DNA of 64,000 nt from Planctomycetaceae bacterium (GTDB lineage: Bacteria > Planctomycetota > Planctomycetia > Planctomycetales > Planctomycetaceae). Where the stretch lies: the NCBI GenBank assembly GCA_002722955.1, contig PBMZ01000040.1, positions 1-64,000 on the forward strand, read 5' to 3'. The notes beneath the pieces were generated by a model. The model was not told the DNA's origin. It worked only from the letters and a program-made list of their open reading frames with translations, and did not search any database. Made by a program: the position numbers and the translations under genes. Positions 34,559 through 43,075 of the stretch are shown here, in pieces; within the stretch, counting starts at the first letter, position 1, and every line of letters begins with the position of its first letter.

Positions 34559-34918
34559 ATGTGGGAGCTATCAGACGTTTTAACGCTTTACTGGTGTGAC
34601 ACCGAACTCGGCACAATCACGAACTTGTCTGGTGATCAGCCGTGGATGTTCGGCGATTTCGAGCCTCATGCTGCAGCACAGAAGTTCCGTTTGTTCTTCG
34701 ATGCTTGTGTCAACGAGGATGATTCGTCAGATGACATCGAAGCATTGTTTGATCCCGAACTTCTCGCCGATGAAAACTGGCACGTCCGCAAGCAGGATTT
34801 GTCGCGCCTTGATATTTCGTTGCCCGCAATTCATAGGGCAGATTCCAATATTTCGTGGCGTTGGCGTTCAGACAATACGCCACATTCGACTCCCCACCCT
34901 TTGACGCTGGTAATCTGA
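34559..34918 (+). CDS. Hypothetical acidic protein, immunity-like
   Basis: A 119-residue acidic protein (DVLTLYWCDTELGTITNLSG, CVNEDDSSDDIEALFDPELL). Acidity, size and a Trp-rich end (ISWRWRSDNTPH) resemble immunity proteins, but the family is not recognised. The stop is followed directly by an ankyrin remnant in the same frame. Confidence 0.45.
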   Translation: MWELSDVLTLYWCDTELGTITNLSGDQPWMFGDFEPHAAAQKFRLFFDACVNEDDSSDDIEALFDPELLADENWHVRKQDLSRLDISLPAIHRADSNISWRWRSDNTPHSTPHPLTLVI

Positions 34919-35101
34919 AGTCCTGATGGACCAAGAGATGTACAACGGTTGGCATTGGGCCATATCAGCGGCCATAACGCGGTGGTCGAGGTCTTGCTTT
35001 GCCACGGCGCGGACAAGAATGTGAGACTGACAACTGGCGAATCACCGGCCGACTTGGCCCGACTTGCAGGAGAGACAGCAATCGCCGACAAGCTTGATTG
35101 A
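34919..35101 (+). pseudogene. Ankyrin-repeat protein remnant
   Basis: About 60 codons without a start read GHISGHNAVVEVLLCHGADK followed by NVRLTTGESPADLARLAGET. This is a classical ankyrin repeat (GH..VVE.LL..GADKN..T..GESPADLA) ending at TGA 35099-35101. The upstream repeats are missing, so it is the 3-prime end of a truncated gene. Confidence 0.7.
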
Positions 35102-35147
35102 GTTGCGATTGATGGTAGCGTAATAGTTTCAGCTGTGGGGAACAGAC

Positions 35148-35528
35148 ATGACCAATCCAGCACAACCGAATGCGAGTGAAGAATACGGCTTCCCTTCCCT
35201 TTCTAGAATCCTTGGCTTTGGAGTTGTCGGGTTCGTTGTTGTGCTGGTTGGAAGTTTACTTGGTAACGTAACGCTAGCGCCCCTTTTACTTTTCGGTGCG
35301 CCGGCGATGTTTGTGGCGATGGCGCTTCGCGTTTCATCCCCCGTGTTGATCGGGGTGATTGGGTTTGTCGTGTATGCGATTTATGGCGCACTGCTGACAT
35401 CGCCACGCTGGTCGGGTTACCGTTGGATTCCAATCCTTGGCGTATTGCTATTTCACGTCGGATCGATGTTTGCGATCAGTTTGGCCCCTTGTTGTTTGCT
35501 GAGGGCCTTTAACATGGGAAGAGTTTGA
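35148..35528 (+). CDS. Small integral membrane protein
   Basis: A 126-residue protein with three or four hydrophobic helices (GFGVVGFVVVLVGSLLG, LLLFGAPAMFVAMALRV, VLIGVIGFVVYAIYGAL, LGVLLFHVGSMFAISLA). Planctomycetes carry many such proteins. No function is known. Confidence 0.55.
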   Translation: MTNPAQPNASEEYGFPSLSRILGFGVVGFVVVLVGSLLGNVTLAPLLLFGAPAMFVAMALRVSSPVLIGVIGFVVYAIYGALLTSPRWSGYRWIPILGVLLFHVGSMFAISLAPCCLLRAFNMGRV

Positions 35529-35571
35529 ATAGCGATTGACGATCGCTGATTTTTGAATTGCGAAGTGAAGG

Positions 35572-37122
35572 ATGTCAGCACAAACAGCAGATTTTGATGC
35601 GATCATTATTGGCGGTGGTCATAACGGGCTGGTTTGCGCCGGGTATCTTGCTAAGGCGGGCCTGCGTGTCGTGGTGCTCGAGCGACGGTCATTCGTTGGC
35701 GGGGCGACGGCGACTGAAGAGCTGTTTCCAGGGTTTCGAGTCTCCTCGTGTTCGTACCTGTGTCACATTTTGCAGGCGAAGATCATCGACGACTTTCGGC
35801 TGCGGGATTACGGCTTTGAGGTCTACCATCTTGACCCAGGTCGCATGCAGCCGTATCCCGACGGCCGCGCGTTGTTGACTTGGGATTCGCTGGAAAAGAC
35901 GCAGGCATCGATCGCTCGGTTCTCTCAACGGGACGCAGACGCGTTTCCGCGTTGGATGGAATTCTGGCAGCGAGCAGCGAGCCTCTATTACCCCTATTTC
36001 TTGAAGTCACCACCGTCGATGTCTCAAGTGATGGCCGATGCCGAATCGCGCGGTGAGGGTGAGTTCCTGCGGCGGCTATTGAAGGTCAGCATGACCGAAC
36101 TGGTCAGCGAATACTTCGAGGACGAGGCCATTCGCGGGGCATTCATTAACGCTCAGGATGTTGGCAATCCGTCGGCGGCCGGAAGTGCTTGGTGTTACGC
36201 GCATATTCGCAGCGATCTTTTCAGCCGACCCGAGGATGTTGGCATCGTCAAGGGTGGAATGGGCAGCATCGCCAACTGTTTGGCGGCCTCTGTGCAAGAC
36301 TTGGGCGTTGACATTCAAGTGGATTCGCATGTTGCCGAGATCGTTGTTCGTCAAGGTCAGGTTGCTGGCATACGACTTGTCGACGGCAGTGAAATCTCGA
36401 GCCGGTTAGTGATTAGCAACGCGGATCCCAAGACCACGTTTCTTCAACTGACGGATCGCTCGCAGCTTCCTGACGGATTCACAGACCAAGTCGGCGGACT
36501 CAAAACGAATGCCGGGTATTTGAAGTTTCACATGGCGCTGAGCCGACTACCGGACTTCAGTCACTACTTCCATGACGACTACGACCCGAGATACTTGGCC
36601 TACATGAAGATCTGTCCGTCGGTCGAGTACTTCGCGAAGAGCTGGCGCGATGCCGAACAAGGCCGCCCCCCCGAGCAACCGGTGATGGAAGTTCAAATTC
36701 CCACGGTCTACGACCCCACACTGACGCAGTCGGGACAACACGTGCTTTCGGTTTGGGGCTTATACGCTCCGGTCAAGTTGGCTCAGGGAACATGGGACGA
36801 GCGGCGCAGCGAGGTGGCCGAGAATCTGATCGAGGTGCTTTGCCAATATGCCACGGACCTACGAGATTGCATCGTGGATTACTCGCTGCTAACGCCAGTG
36901 GATATCGAGCGTCGAGTGGGCATGACCGATGGCAACATCCGCCATTTGGATATGATTCCCAATCAGCTCTTGTCCGAGCGTCCATTGAATGGCTGGTCGG
37001 ATTATGGCACGCCCATCGATGGGCTTTATTTGTGTGGTGCGGGGACTCATCCCGGTGGCGAAGTTACGGGAGCTCCGGGTCACAATGCGGCCGAGGTCAT
37101 CTTGAAGAGCATTCCTTCTTGA
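35572..37122 (+). CDS. FAD-dependent oxidoreductase, phytoene desaturase-like
   Basis: A 516-residue protein. The Rossmann motif is IIIGGGHNGLVCAGYLAKAG (GxGxxG at 14-19), followed by VVVLERRSFVGGA. YPDGRALLTWDSLEKTQASI and NADPKTTFLQL fit the CrtI/PDSH amine oxidase superfamily, close to the PYROXD2-like group. The C-terminal FAD motif GLYLCGAGTHPGGEVTGAPG is intact. It acts on an unknown hydrophobic substrate. It is followed by the tRNA cluster. Confidence 0.9.
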   Translation: MSAQTADFDAIIIGGGHNGLVCAGYLAKAGLRVVVLERRSFVGGATATEELFPGFRVSSCSYLCHILQAKIIDDFRLRDYGFEVYHLDPGRMQPYPDGRALLTWDSLEKTQASIARFSQRDADAFPRWMEFWQRAASLYYPYFLKSPPSMSQVMADAESRGEGEFLRRLLKVSMTELVSEYFEDEAIRGAFINAQDVGNPSAAGSAWCYAHIRSDLFSRPEDVGIVKGGMGSIANCLAASVQDLGVDIQVDSHVAEIVVRQGQVAGIRLVDGSEISSRLVISNADPKTTFLQLTDRSQLPDGFTDQVGGLKTNAGYLKFHMALSRLPDFSHYFHDDYDPRYLAYMKICPSVEYFAKSWRDAEQGRPPEQPVMEVQIPTVYDPTLTQSGQHVLSVWGLYAPVKLAQGTWDERRSEVAENLIEVLCQYATDLRDCIVDYSLLTPVDIERRVGMTDGNIRHLDMIPNQLLSERPLNGWSDYGTPIDGLYLCGAGTHPGGEVTGAPGHNAAEVILKSIPS

Positions 37123-37139
37123 GCACGAAGTAAGCAAGG

Positions 37140-37212
37140 GTCGACGGCGAGCTTCGCACTCGCATCATCCGGTTTACAAGACCGGCGCCTTTCTATGTCG
37201 AGCCACGTCGGC
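37140..37212 (-). tRNA. tRNA-Thr(UGU)-like
   Basis: The anticodon arm CCGGT-CTTGTAA-ACCGG is perfect; anticodon TGT. The T stem GCGAG/CTCGC is perfect, but the loop TGCGAAG replaces the normal TTCGANT. Acceptor GCCGACG/CGTCGAC has one C-A mismatch. The D arm is poorly formed. Isoacceptor call is firm, function uncertain. Confidence 0.55.
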
Positions 37213-37234
37213 AGCGTGATAAAGCAATTCAAAG

Positions 37235-37305
37235 CAACGGCGCGAGGAGTCGAACCCCGTAGGGCAGGGTTGGAAGCTGCTTGCTCTCCCAGGAGCACAC
37301 CGTTG
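37235..37305 (-). tRNA. tRNA-like, Gly(UCC) or Trp(CCA)
   Basis: Acceptor CAACGGT/GCCGTTG pairs with one wobble. The D arm GCTC-CTGGGA-GAGC is good, and the T arm CGGGG-TTCGACT-CCTCG has one G-T pair. The anticodon stem is imperfect: GCAG/CTGC encloses CTTCCAACC. This reads either TCC or CCA depending on loop register. An extra C lies between T stem and acceptor. Confidence 0.45.
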
Positions 37306-37346
37306 TGTTGAGCCTCACGGAATACGCTTCTGAGTTGTGATTCTTT

Positions 37347-37413
37347 GTGGTCCCGCGACTCCGCTCGCGGGAATCACGGTGTGAAGCGCCCGCGACGGAG
37401 TCGCGGGGCCACT
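37347..37413. repeat. Palindrome inside the tRNA cluster
   Basis: GTGGTCCCGCGACTCCGCTC is mirrored by GCGACGGAGTCGCGGGGCCAC-like sequence, arms of about 22 bases. It separates two tRNA-like genes. Confidence 0.6.
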
Positions 37414-37425
37414 GAACTTGCAGAG

Positions 37426-37495
37426 GTCCACCTGGGAATTGAACCCAGCCTTCCGCCATACCACAGCGGTGTGCTGCCGAAACACTTGCAGACCG
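37426..37495 (-). tRNA. tRNA-Thr(GGU)
   Basis: Acceptor GGTCTGC/GTGGACC has two wobble pairs, and the T arm CTGGG-TTCAATT-CCCAG is perfect. The anticodon arm is CCGCT-GTGGTAT-GGCGG with anticodon GGT. The D stem is short (GTG/CAC). CCA is not encoded. Confidence 0.6.
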
Positions 37496-37520
37496 TGAAG
37501 CTTGCTTATCTGAAAAGAAT

Positions 37521-37588
37521 TGCGGGTCCGGGAGTCGCACCCGGCTGTCGTGGCTTATGAGACCTCGATGAGCACTGGCTCACCCGCT
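37521..37588 (-). tRNA. tRNA-Met(CAU)-like
   Basis: The T arm CCGGG-TGCGACT-CCCGG has a perfect stem, and the anticodon loop CTCATAA gives CAT. The acceptor AGCGGGT/ACCCGCA has an A-A mismatch at the end, and the D arm GAGC-CAGT-GCTC has only a four-base loop without GG. The anticodon stem has one mismatch. Probably degenerate. Confidence 0.45.
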
Positions 37589-37666
37589 GCGTTTGGTGCT
37601 TGATTAGACGTCGCTGTATGGGAAAGGTTCGCAAAGAAGCTCGGCTTCTGGTTTCATTGCAAACGA

Positions 37667-38236
37667 TTACGACTCGTCTTGTTCAATCAGCATGCAGAGG
37701 TAAGACCGCCGCTCTTGGTCTTTCAGTTGCAATTCTTGCGCGAGGCTCAAGGTGCAATCGCGCGCCTCGTCGCGGTCGTTGTCATCGGCCAGCGATTCAA
37801 TCTCGATGAACTCGCCCAGCTCGGCGATTTGATCCAGGGCCAATTCCAACCATCGGCCTTGCCAGTCCAAGCGATAGGTATCCCGCGTCTTCTCCACAGT
37901 CCTCACACGACGAAATCCGAGCTGCTCGAGCATCTCGCCAAACTGTTGACTTTGATCGCTTCCCGAAGCGAACGGAATCTCGATCTCGTGCCGCGTTTTG
38001 GTTTGGCGATCGATCACGGGACCCTTGTAAGTGACGCAGTTGTCCTGATCGACACAGCGGATTCTGAGGGCTTCGTCGGTTTGCGCGAAGTCACGCGCTG
38101 GATGAGCAAAGTACAAGTCGCGCTGTCTAACAGTCGAATGGTACTGAGCGCCCAGTTCGGTGAGCTGGGTTTTGAGTGCATCTGCCGAACGTTCTGAGCT
38201 TGTCAGCGAGAACTTGAGTTCCACTTCGTACTGCAT
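37667..38236 (-). CDS. cyaB: CYTH domain protein (class IV adenylate cyclase-like)
   Basis: A 189-residue protein beginning MQYEVELKFSL, with the ExExK motif (E4, E6, K8) that binds triphosphate and metal in CYTH enzymes. RIRCVDQDNCVTYKGP, TRHEIEIPF and EKTRDTYRLDWQGRWLELAL supply the remaining tunnel residues, and GEFIEIES the closing acidic strand. CYTH members are class IV adenylate cyclases, thiamine triphosphatases or inorganic triphosphatases; which reaction applies cannot be told. It is cytoplasmic. Confidence 0.88.
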   Translation of the reverse strand: MQYEVELKFSLTSSERSADALKTQLTELGAQYHSTVRQRDLYFAHPARDFAQTDEALRIRCVDQDNCVTYKGPVIDRQTKTRHEIEIPFASGSDQSQQFGEMLEQLGFRRVRTVEKTRDTYRLDWQGRWLELALDQIAELGEFIEIESLADDNDRDEARDCTLSLAQELQLKDQERRSYLCMLIEQDES

Positions 38237-38311
38237 GTTGGAGATATTCCGTGTCTGTGGCCTGGGCTTGCAGGCAACATAGCACAGTTCAAGCTCGCTA
38301 CACAGCTTCGA

Positions 38312-39874
38312 TTAGACGTCAACCGATTTGTACTGTTGACTGATCCGAGCGATCGCGTTGCGGCAACTGAAGTAGGCATCGACGACTCGCGAGTCCCACT
38401 GAGTTCCCGCGCCATCAGTTAAGATGCTCTCGACCTTTTCAATCGACATGCCTTTCCGATACGTACGGCTGCTGAGCATCGCGTCATAACTATCGGCGAC
38501 GGAAAGAATGCGGGCCATCATCGGTATCTCATCGCCCTTCAATCCGTCCGGGTAGCCCAAGCCATCGATTCGTTCGTGATGACTGCGAATACCTGGCAAG
38601 GTCTTTTTCAAATTGGTCAAACCGCTGACGATACGATGTCCGATCACCGGGTGTTGCTTGATCTGAGCGAACTCGTCATCGGTCAAGCATTCTTTTTTCC
38701 GCAGGATGCGATCGTCGATTCCGACTTTGCCGACATCATGCAGCAGTCCTGCGAGATAGATGTCTTGCAGGTCGTCAAAAGGCAACTTCATCTGCTGGCC
38801 GATCCGGCGCGCGAATCGAGCAACGCGTTCGCTATGATCGCGAGTGTAAGGATCCTTGGCATCCAGTGTTGAGACCAGCGAGTGAACGAAGCTGATCAGC
38901 AACTCCTCGTGCTGCAAATACAAATCCAAGTTGCAACGGTGTGTACCTAGTATCGAGGCGACCGAATTTAGCAAGCTAACCTCGACCGTGCGATAACCTT
39001 GCTGGTTGTTGATGTTGCAATCGATCAGCCAGCCGATTCGATGCGAACCCTCGATGATCGGCACCATCACGATACTCTTGAGCTTGGGAAAGTCCGTGCC
39101 AAGTAGCGTGCCGTCTAAGTCATTCTTGACCAACGGCCTTGAGCCGATTTGTTCTTCAAAGCGAGCGATCAACGCCGCGGCTTCGGACTTGTCGATCGGC
39201 ATGTCGGCCGTGCTCAAGTAAATCGCTTCGCCGTATGCGTCATCGATGCGAATTGCACACCCCTCGGACGGGATCAGTCCTGGGATTCGTTCCAAGCAAA
39301 TTTCGGCCAGCGCGTGATCGAGCTGCGTCCCCAACTCGTTGATCTCCTCGGACAGAAGAGACATCTGCGAGTCCGTCTCAACTCGACCATCGGCGAGCTT
39401 CAAAAGCCGTTCAACGATCGATGGACTGCAAGGAACCTGTTTGGAAAACCACTCATCCAACCGCTGCTGTGACCAATCGCGTTGTGCGGCAGCCAGTGTG
39501 ATTGCGTGTGGCCGAGCATCGCTGTTACTAAGGACATAGCCGATTCCAAGCGTCACCTTGCCAAATGCTTGTGGGAGTGGGATGGCATAAAAAACCAAGC
39601 CTGATGTTTGTTCGACGACCCAGACCGAATCGATTCGCCGAAGATGCCGCTTGATCTTTTCCGGCAAGACTTCCAGTGTCGTCGGGTCGGTCTTGCCGAG
39701 AACTTCGTGGGTTTCGATGTCGATCACGAGTAGACGCAAGCCCGTCAACTTTGCGATCTGGCGAGCTCGCACGAAGGCAGGTTGGGACTTCAAAATCAAT
39801 GTAGTGTCTGAGTCAACTTGCTCAAGTTCGCCAGAATTTTTGGGGCGCTCTTCAACAAAAATGGAAGCAGTCAT
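38312..39874 (-). CDS. HD-GYP domain protein, probable cyclic-di-GMP phosphodiesterase
   Basis: 520 residues from ATG 39874 (a longer frame starts at 39964). The first 310 residues form a two-part regulatory region, the second half resembling a GAF domain (ALAEICLERIPGLIPSEGCA, SIVMVPIIEGSHRIGWLIDC). The C-terminal HD-GYP domain has HDVGKVGIDD (His 379-Asp 380) and HHERIDGLGYPDG with GYP at 440-442, so it is catalytically complete. It would cleave c-di-GMP to pGpG or GMP in the cytoplasm under control of the GAF-like part. No GGDEF domain is present. Confidence 0.9.
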   Translation of the reverse strand: MTASIFVEERPKNSGELEQVDSDTTLILKSQPAFVRARQIAKLTGLRLLVIDIETHEVLGKTDPTTLEVLPEKIKRHLRRIDSVWVVEQTSGLVFYAIPLPQAFGKVTLGIGYVLSNSDARPHAITLAAAQRDWSQQRLDEWFSKQVPCSPSIVERLLKLADGRVETDSQMSLLSEEINELGTQLDHALAEICLERIPGLIPSEGCAIRIDDAYGEAIYLSTADMPIDKSEAAALIARFEEQIGSRPLVKNDLDGTLLGTDFPKLKSIVMVPIIEGSHRIGWLIDCNINNQQGYRTVEVSLLNSVASILGTHRCNLDLYLQHEELLISFVHSLVSTLDAKDPYTRDHSERVARFARRIGQQMKLPFDDLQDIYLAGLLHDVGKVGIDDRILRKKECLTDDEFAQIKQHPVIGHRIVSGLTNLKKTLPGIRSHHERIDGLGYPDGLKGDEIPMMARILSVADSYDAMLSSRTYRKGMSIEKVESILTDGAGTQWDSRVVDAYFSCRNAIARISQQYKSVDV

Positions 39875-40178
39875 ACAAACCCTCAAACGCCGCGAATTTC
39901 CCGTGGTAGCCGAAGTGAATTTGACACAGGCACTTGGCAGGCTAGCTGAATGAACACGCCCCATGCGCTCGAGCGTGAATCCACAGCACAGAATAGATGT
40001 GGCACAACACTAGGCCACGTTGAAACCTGCGGCAACTAATGGAGGTGAATGCCTACTTAGGACCAAGACATATTCCGAAGGGCGATATTGCTCCTTCTTG
40101 GACTTCACGGAGTGCGGTGGCATGACGACGGAGTAAGGCGTACGTCAGTGCTGTTGGCAAGGCTTACGAAGCGGCCGC
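39875..40178. other. Intergenic region, 304 bases
   Basis: No gene, palindrome or promoter could be supported. It holds the leader of the HD-GYP gene and the 3-prime flank of the PSD1 gene. Confidence 0.5.
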
Positions 40179-42923
40179 TTACGGAATGAAGAGGAACTCG
40201 TTCGAGTTGAATAGAGCGCGGCACAGTGCGAATAATCCGTGCGATCGGGCAAACTCGCTGGCGTCATGCAGCTCTTCGTCACTGGCAGGACGCCCAAGTG
40301 CTCGCAGGAAGGCCTTTGCAGTGAGAGCTTCGATGTCGCTCGTTTCTTCGGTCAGACTCTTCGAGTACAAGTCGGCCTGCTGCAACACGAATTTGCTATT
40401 AAACAAATTCAGAGATTGGATTGGCGTTGTCGAGCGGCTTCGTTCGGGGATGACTTGGCTGGCGTCCGGACAATCAAACGCCCCGAAGACGTCATCCTTT
40501 TCTTGACGAACTTTGGTCATGTAAATCATGCGGCGCCAATCACCGGGGCCAAAACTTTCTTTAGGAAAGAAGTGCCGCACGTTTTCCATCTGTACCACAA
40601 ATCCACTAAAGCCGACTCCCTGCATGCGACGATCCAAGTTTCCGCTGACGGCAAGAATACTGTCACGAATCGCTTCAGCCTCCAGACGACGCGGCGGAAA
40701 ACGCCAAAGGAGTCGCGTGTCAGCATCGATGGCCATGGCCTTGGCCTGCGGTTGGCTAGATTGTTGGAACGTGGCCGACGTCAGAATCAAGCGATGGATA
40801 TGCTTCAGTGACCAGCCGGAAGTCATCAAATCGTTGGCCAACCAATCCAACAACTCGGGATGCGACGGTAGAGTTCCATTGCCGCCGAAGTCGCTCGGTG
40901 TATCGACAATTCCCGTGCCGAAGATCTGCTGCCACGTTCGATTTACGATTACGCGAGCTGTTAGCGGATTTGATTCGTCGGCGAGCCACTCGGCAAACTT
41001 GACGCGGCGGAGTTGCTCGGGTGCGTTGCGCGCCAGCTTCAAAGAACCCAGCACTTCGATAGCGTCCGGACCCACTTCCTCGCGCTTCGCGAACGGGTCG
41101 CCACGGTAGAGGCGGTGAGTTGGACCCGGCATCGAGAACTTGCCAGCGTAGACGACCGTTGTTCTTTTCAACTGGTCTCGGCGAGCAATCTTGGCCTTCA
41201 AGTCGGACTCCATTTTTCGTCCACGACGAGCCTTGGTTTCAGGAAGTCCATCAAAGCGATAGACGATCGGCTTGGCGGCTGCTTGAAAAGCTGCACGGTC
41301 TTTGGAACTGGTGATGACTTGCCATTTGCCTGCTTCGAGGGCCGCTTCGATTTTGTATTCAGTGGCAAGCCGGTCTCGATATTTCTTCTGACGATCTCGA
41401 CCCCACTCGATCCGATCGATCGTCGAGACATCGGGCAACTCGATCTGAACCCAACCCTTGCCACGTTCGTTGGAGATCCAGCTTTTGGTGTTTCCGTACT
41501 CGCCATCATTGATGTGTTTCAGTTTGTGATAGGGGTTGTTTGGAAAGTCACCCGACGATGTAGCCTTCGAGCCGTGTTTCGCCAGCGCAACGTTCTTGTC
41601 TCTTGACCAAATCACAAGTTCATCGATGCATGGTTCTGTGTTGTTACTCGTCCGCTCGATCGTGAAGCGCACGAACTTTGCCTTTGTCGGTTTGAACTTC
41701 TCGACATTGTGAAAGAAGTTCACGGCCACGCGGCGGTTGGGGGCTGGTTTGGGAATGAATTCTTCCAGGCCGATGCGGAGCTGACGGATTTCGTTTTCCA
41801 ACTGAGCCAGTTGCTGTTGGGCCGACGGTGGAACGGGAAGACTTCGATCGCCATGAGAAACACCTGCAAACACCGCTTGGATCGAGTAATAGTCGCGCTG
41901 ACTGATCGGGTCGAATTTATGATTGTGACACCGAGCACAACCAAGCGTTAAGCCCAAGAACGCCGTTCCCGTCGTATTGATCATATCCGCCAATTCGTCT
42001 TGGCGCTGCATCATGGTTAGGTTGATGTCCGAGCTGCGCACAATGTCATAAGGCCCGGCAACCAAAAACCCGGTCGCAGATGGATGGCCTGTCGCATCGC
42101 CGGCAATTTGTTCACGTATGAATTGGTCATAGGGTTTGTCGTGGTTCAGCGCGCCGATAACGTAATCTCGATAATGCCAAGCATTGGGGCGTTCCCGATT
42201 CGTCTCAAAGCCATGAGTCTCCCCGAAATGGACAAGGTCCAGCCAGTGTTGCCCAATCCGTTCGCCAAAATGAGGATTGGCGAGAACATCGTCGACGAGC
42301 CGCTCGTACGATCCGGGCAAGTTGTCTTGTTCGAATTCTTCAATCGCTGCGAGACTTGGTGGCACGCCCAACTCGACAAGATACAAACGCCGGATGAAGT
42401 CGCGTTTCGGTGCGCGTTTCGATGCGTTGATGCCCTTTTCAGTGAGTTTCTGGGCAATAAAGGTGTCGACAGGATTGTTGCCCCAGCTTCCAACTTGCTG
42501 CGCTACTAGAGGCTTCACGGGTTGAAATGACCAATGTTCGATCGAGTACTTCACGTCTCGGTATTCGGCCGGAACTTTGACTCCTTGATCGATCCATGCC
42601 TTCAAGATGTTGACCTGGGCCTTTGTCAGCTTTGGCCCTTCAGGTGGCATGACGGTGTCGGCGTCATTGCTGGTGACGCGTTTGATCAGCGCGCTACTGT
42701 CGCTCTTACCAGGCACGACAACGTTTTCGCTGCTATCGCCACCTTTCAGCAGTGCGGTTCGAGCGTCCAGACGCAGGTCGCTTTCTTGCCGATCAGCGCC
42801 GTGGCACTTCCAACAATGCGTTTGCAAGATCGGTTTGACGTCACGCACAAAATCAACTGTCTTGTCGGCCGCAAAAGCGTTGGACGAGACAACGACCAGC
42901 GTGATGAACAGGAGCCGTTTCAT
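40179..42923 (-). CDS. PSCyt1-DUF1549-DUF1553 protein with a discoidin-like insert
   Basis: 914 residues from ATG 42923 with a signal peptide (MKRLLFITLVVVSSNAFAAD). A haem c motif CWKCH lies in the first 60 residues, then DUF1549 (HWSFQPVKPL, FGERIGQHWLDLVHFGETHG), CARCHNHKFDPISQRDYY and DUF1553 (LTARVIVNRTWQQIFGTG, DFGGNGTLPSHPELLDWLAN). It ends in LCRALFNSNEFLFIP. The middle contains about 150 residues like an F5/8 type C fold (KFVRFTIERTSNNTEPCIDE, ...WVQIELPDVSTIDRIEW), probably carbohydrate binding. It has no DUF1501 partner in the window. Confidence 0.9.
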   Translation of the reverse strand: MKRLLFITLVVVSSNAFAADKTVDFVRDVKPILQTHCWKCHGADRQESDLRLDARTALLKGGDSSENVVVPGKSDSSALIKRVTSNDADTVMPPEGPKLTKAQVNILKAWIDQGVKVPAEYRDVKYSIEHWSFQPVKPLVAQQVGSWGNNPVDTFIAQKLTEKGINASKRAPKRDFIRRLYLVELGVPPSLAAIEEFEQDNLPGSYERLVDDVLANPHFGERIGQHWLDLVHFGETHGFETNRERPNAWHYRDYVIGALNHDKPYDQFIREQIAGDATGHPSATGFLVAGPYDIVRSSDINLTMMQRQDELADMINTTGTAFLGLTLGCARCHNHKFDPISQRDYYSIQAVFAGVSHGDRSLPVPPSAQQQLAQLENEIRQLRIGLEEFIPKPAPNRRVAVNFFHNVEKFKPTKAKFVRFTIERTSNNTEPCIDELVIWSRDKNVALAKHGSKATSSGDFPNNPYHKLKHINDGEYGNTKSWISNERGKGWVQIELPDVSTIDRIEWGRDRQKKYRDRLATEYKIEAALEAGKWQVITSSKDRAAFQAAAKPIVYRFDGLPETKARRGRKMESDLKAKIARRDQLKRTTVVYAGKFSMPGPTHRLYRGDPFAKREEVGPDAIEVLGSLKLARNAPEQLRRVKFAEWLADESNPLTARVIVNRTWQQIFGTGIVDTPSDFGGNGTLPSHPELLDWLANDLMTSGWSLKHIHRLILTSATFQQSSQPQAKAMAIDADTRLLWRFPPRRLEAEAIRDSILAVSGNLDRRMQGVGFSGFVVQMENVRHFFPKESFGPGDWRRMIYMTKVRQEKDDVFGAFDCPDASQVIPERSRSTTPIQSLNLFNSKFVLQQADLYSKSLTEETSDIEALTAKAFLRALGRPASDEELHDASEFARSHGLFALCRALFNSNEFLFIP

Positions 42924-42995
42924 AATCGTGCCCATTCGTCGCGAGATTGATGAAGCGTGCATGATAACGAATTCGTCACGCCGTCGCTCTGCTAT

Positions 42996-43066
42996 CTCCT
43001 TCAATTCATGTGCCGCTCAATTTAAGACATTTTGTCTTAAATTGAGCGGCACATGAATTGAAGGAG
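42996..43066. repeat. Perfect 34-bp inverted repeat with 3-base loop
   Basis: The arms at 42996-43029 and 43033-43066 are exact reverse complements with a TTT centre. The right arm ends in AAGGAG, the ribosome binding site of the gene starting at 43076. In RNA the hairpin would bury that site. The left arm sits in the leader of the divergent PSD1 gene. Confidence 0.85.
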
Positions 43067-43075
43067 CTTGGAGCG

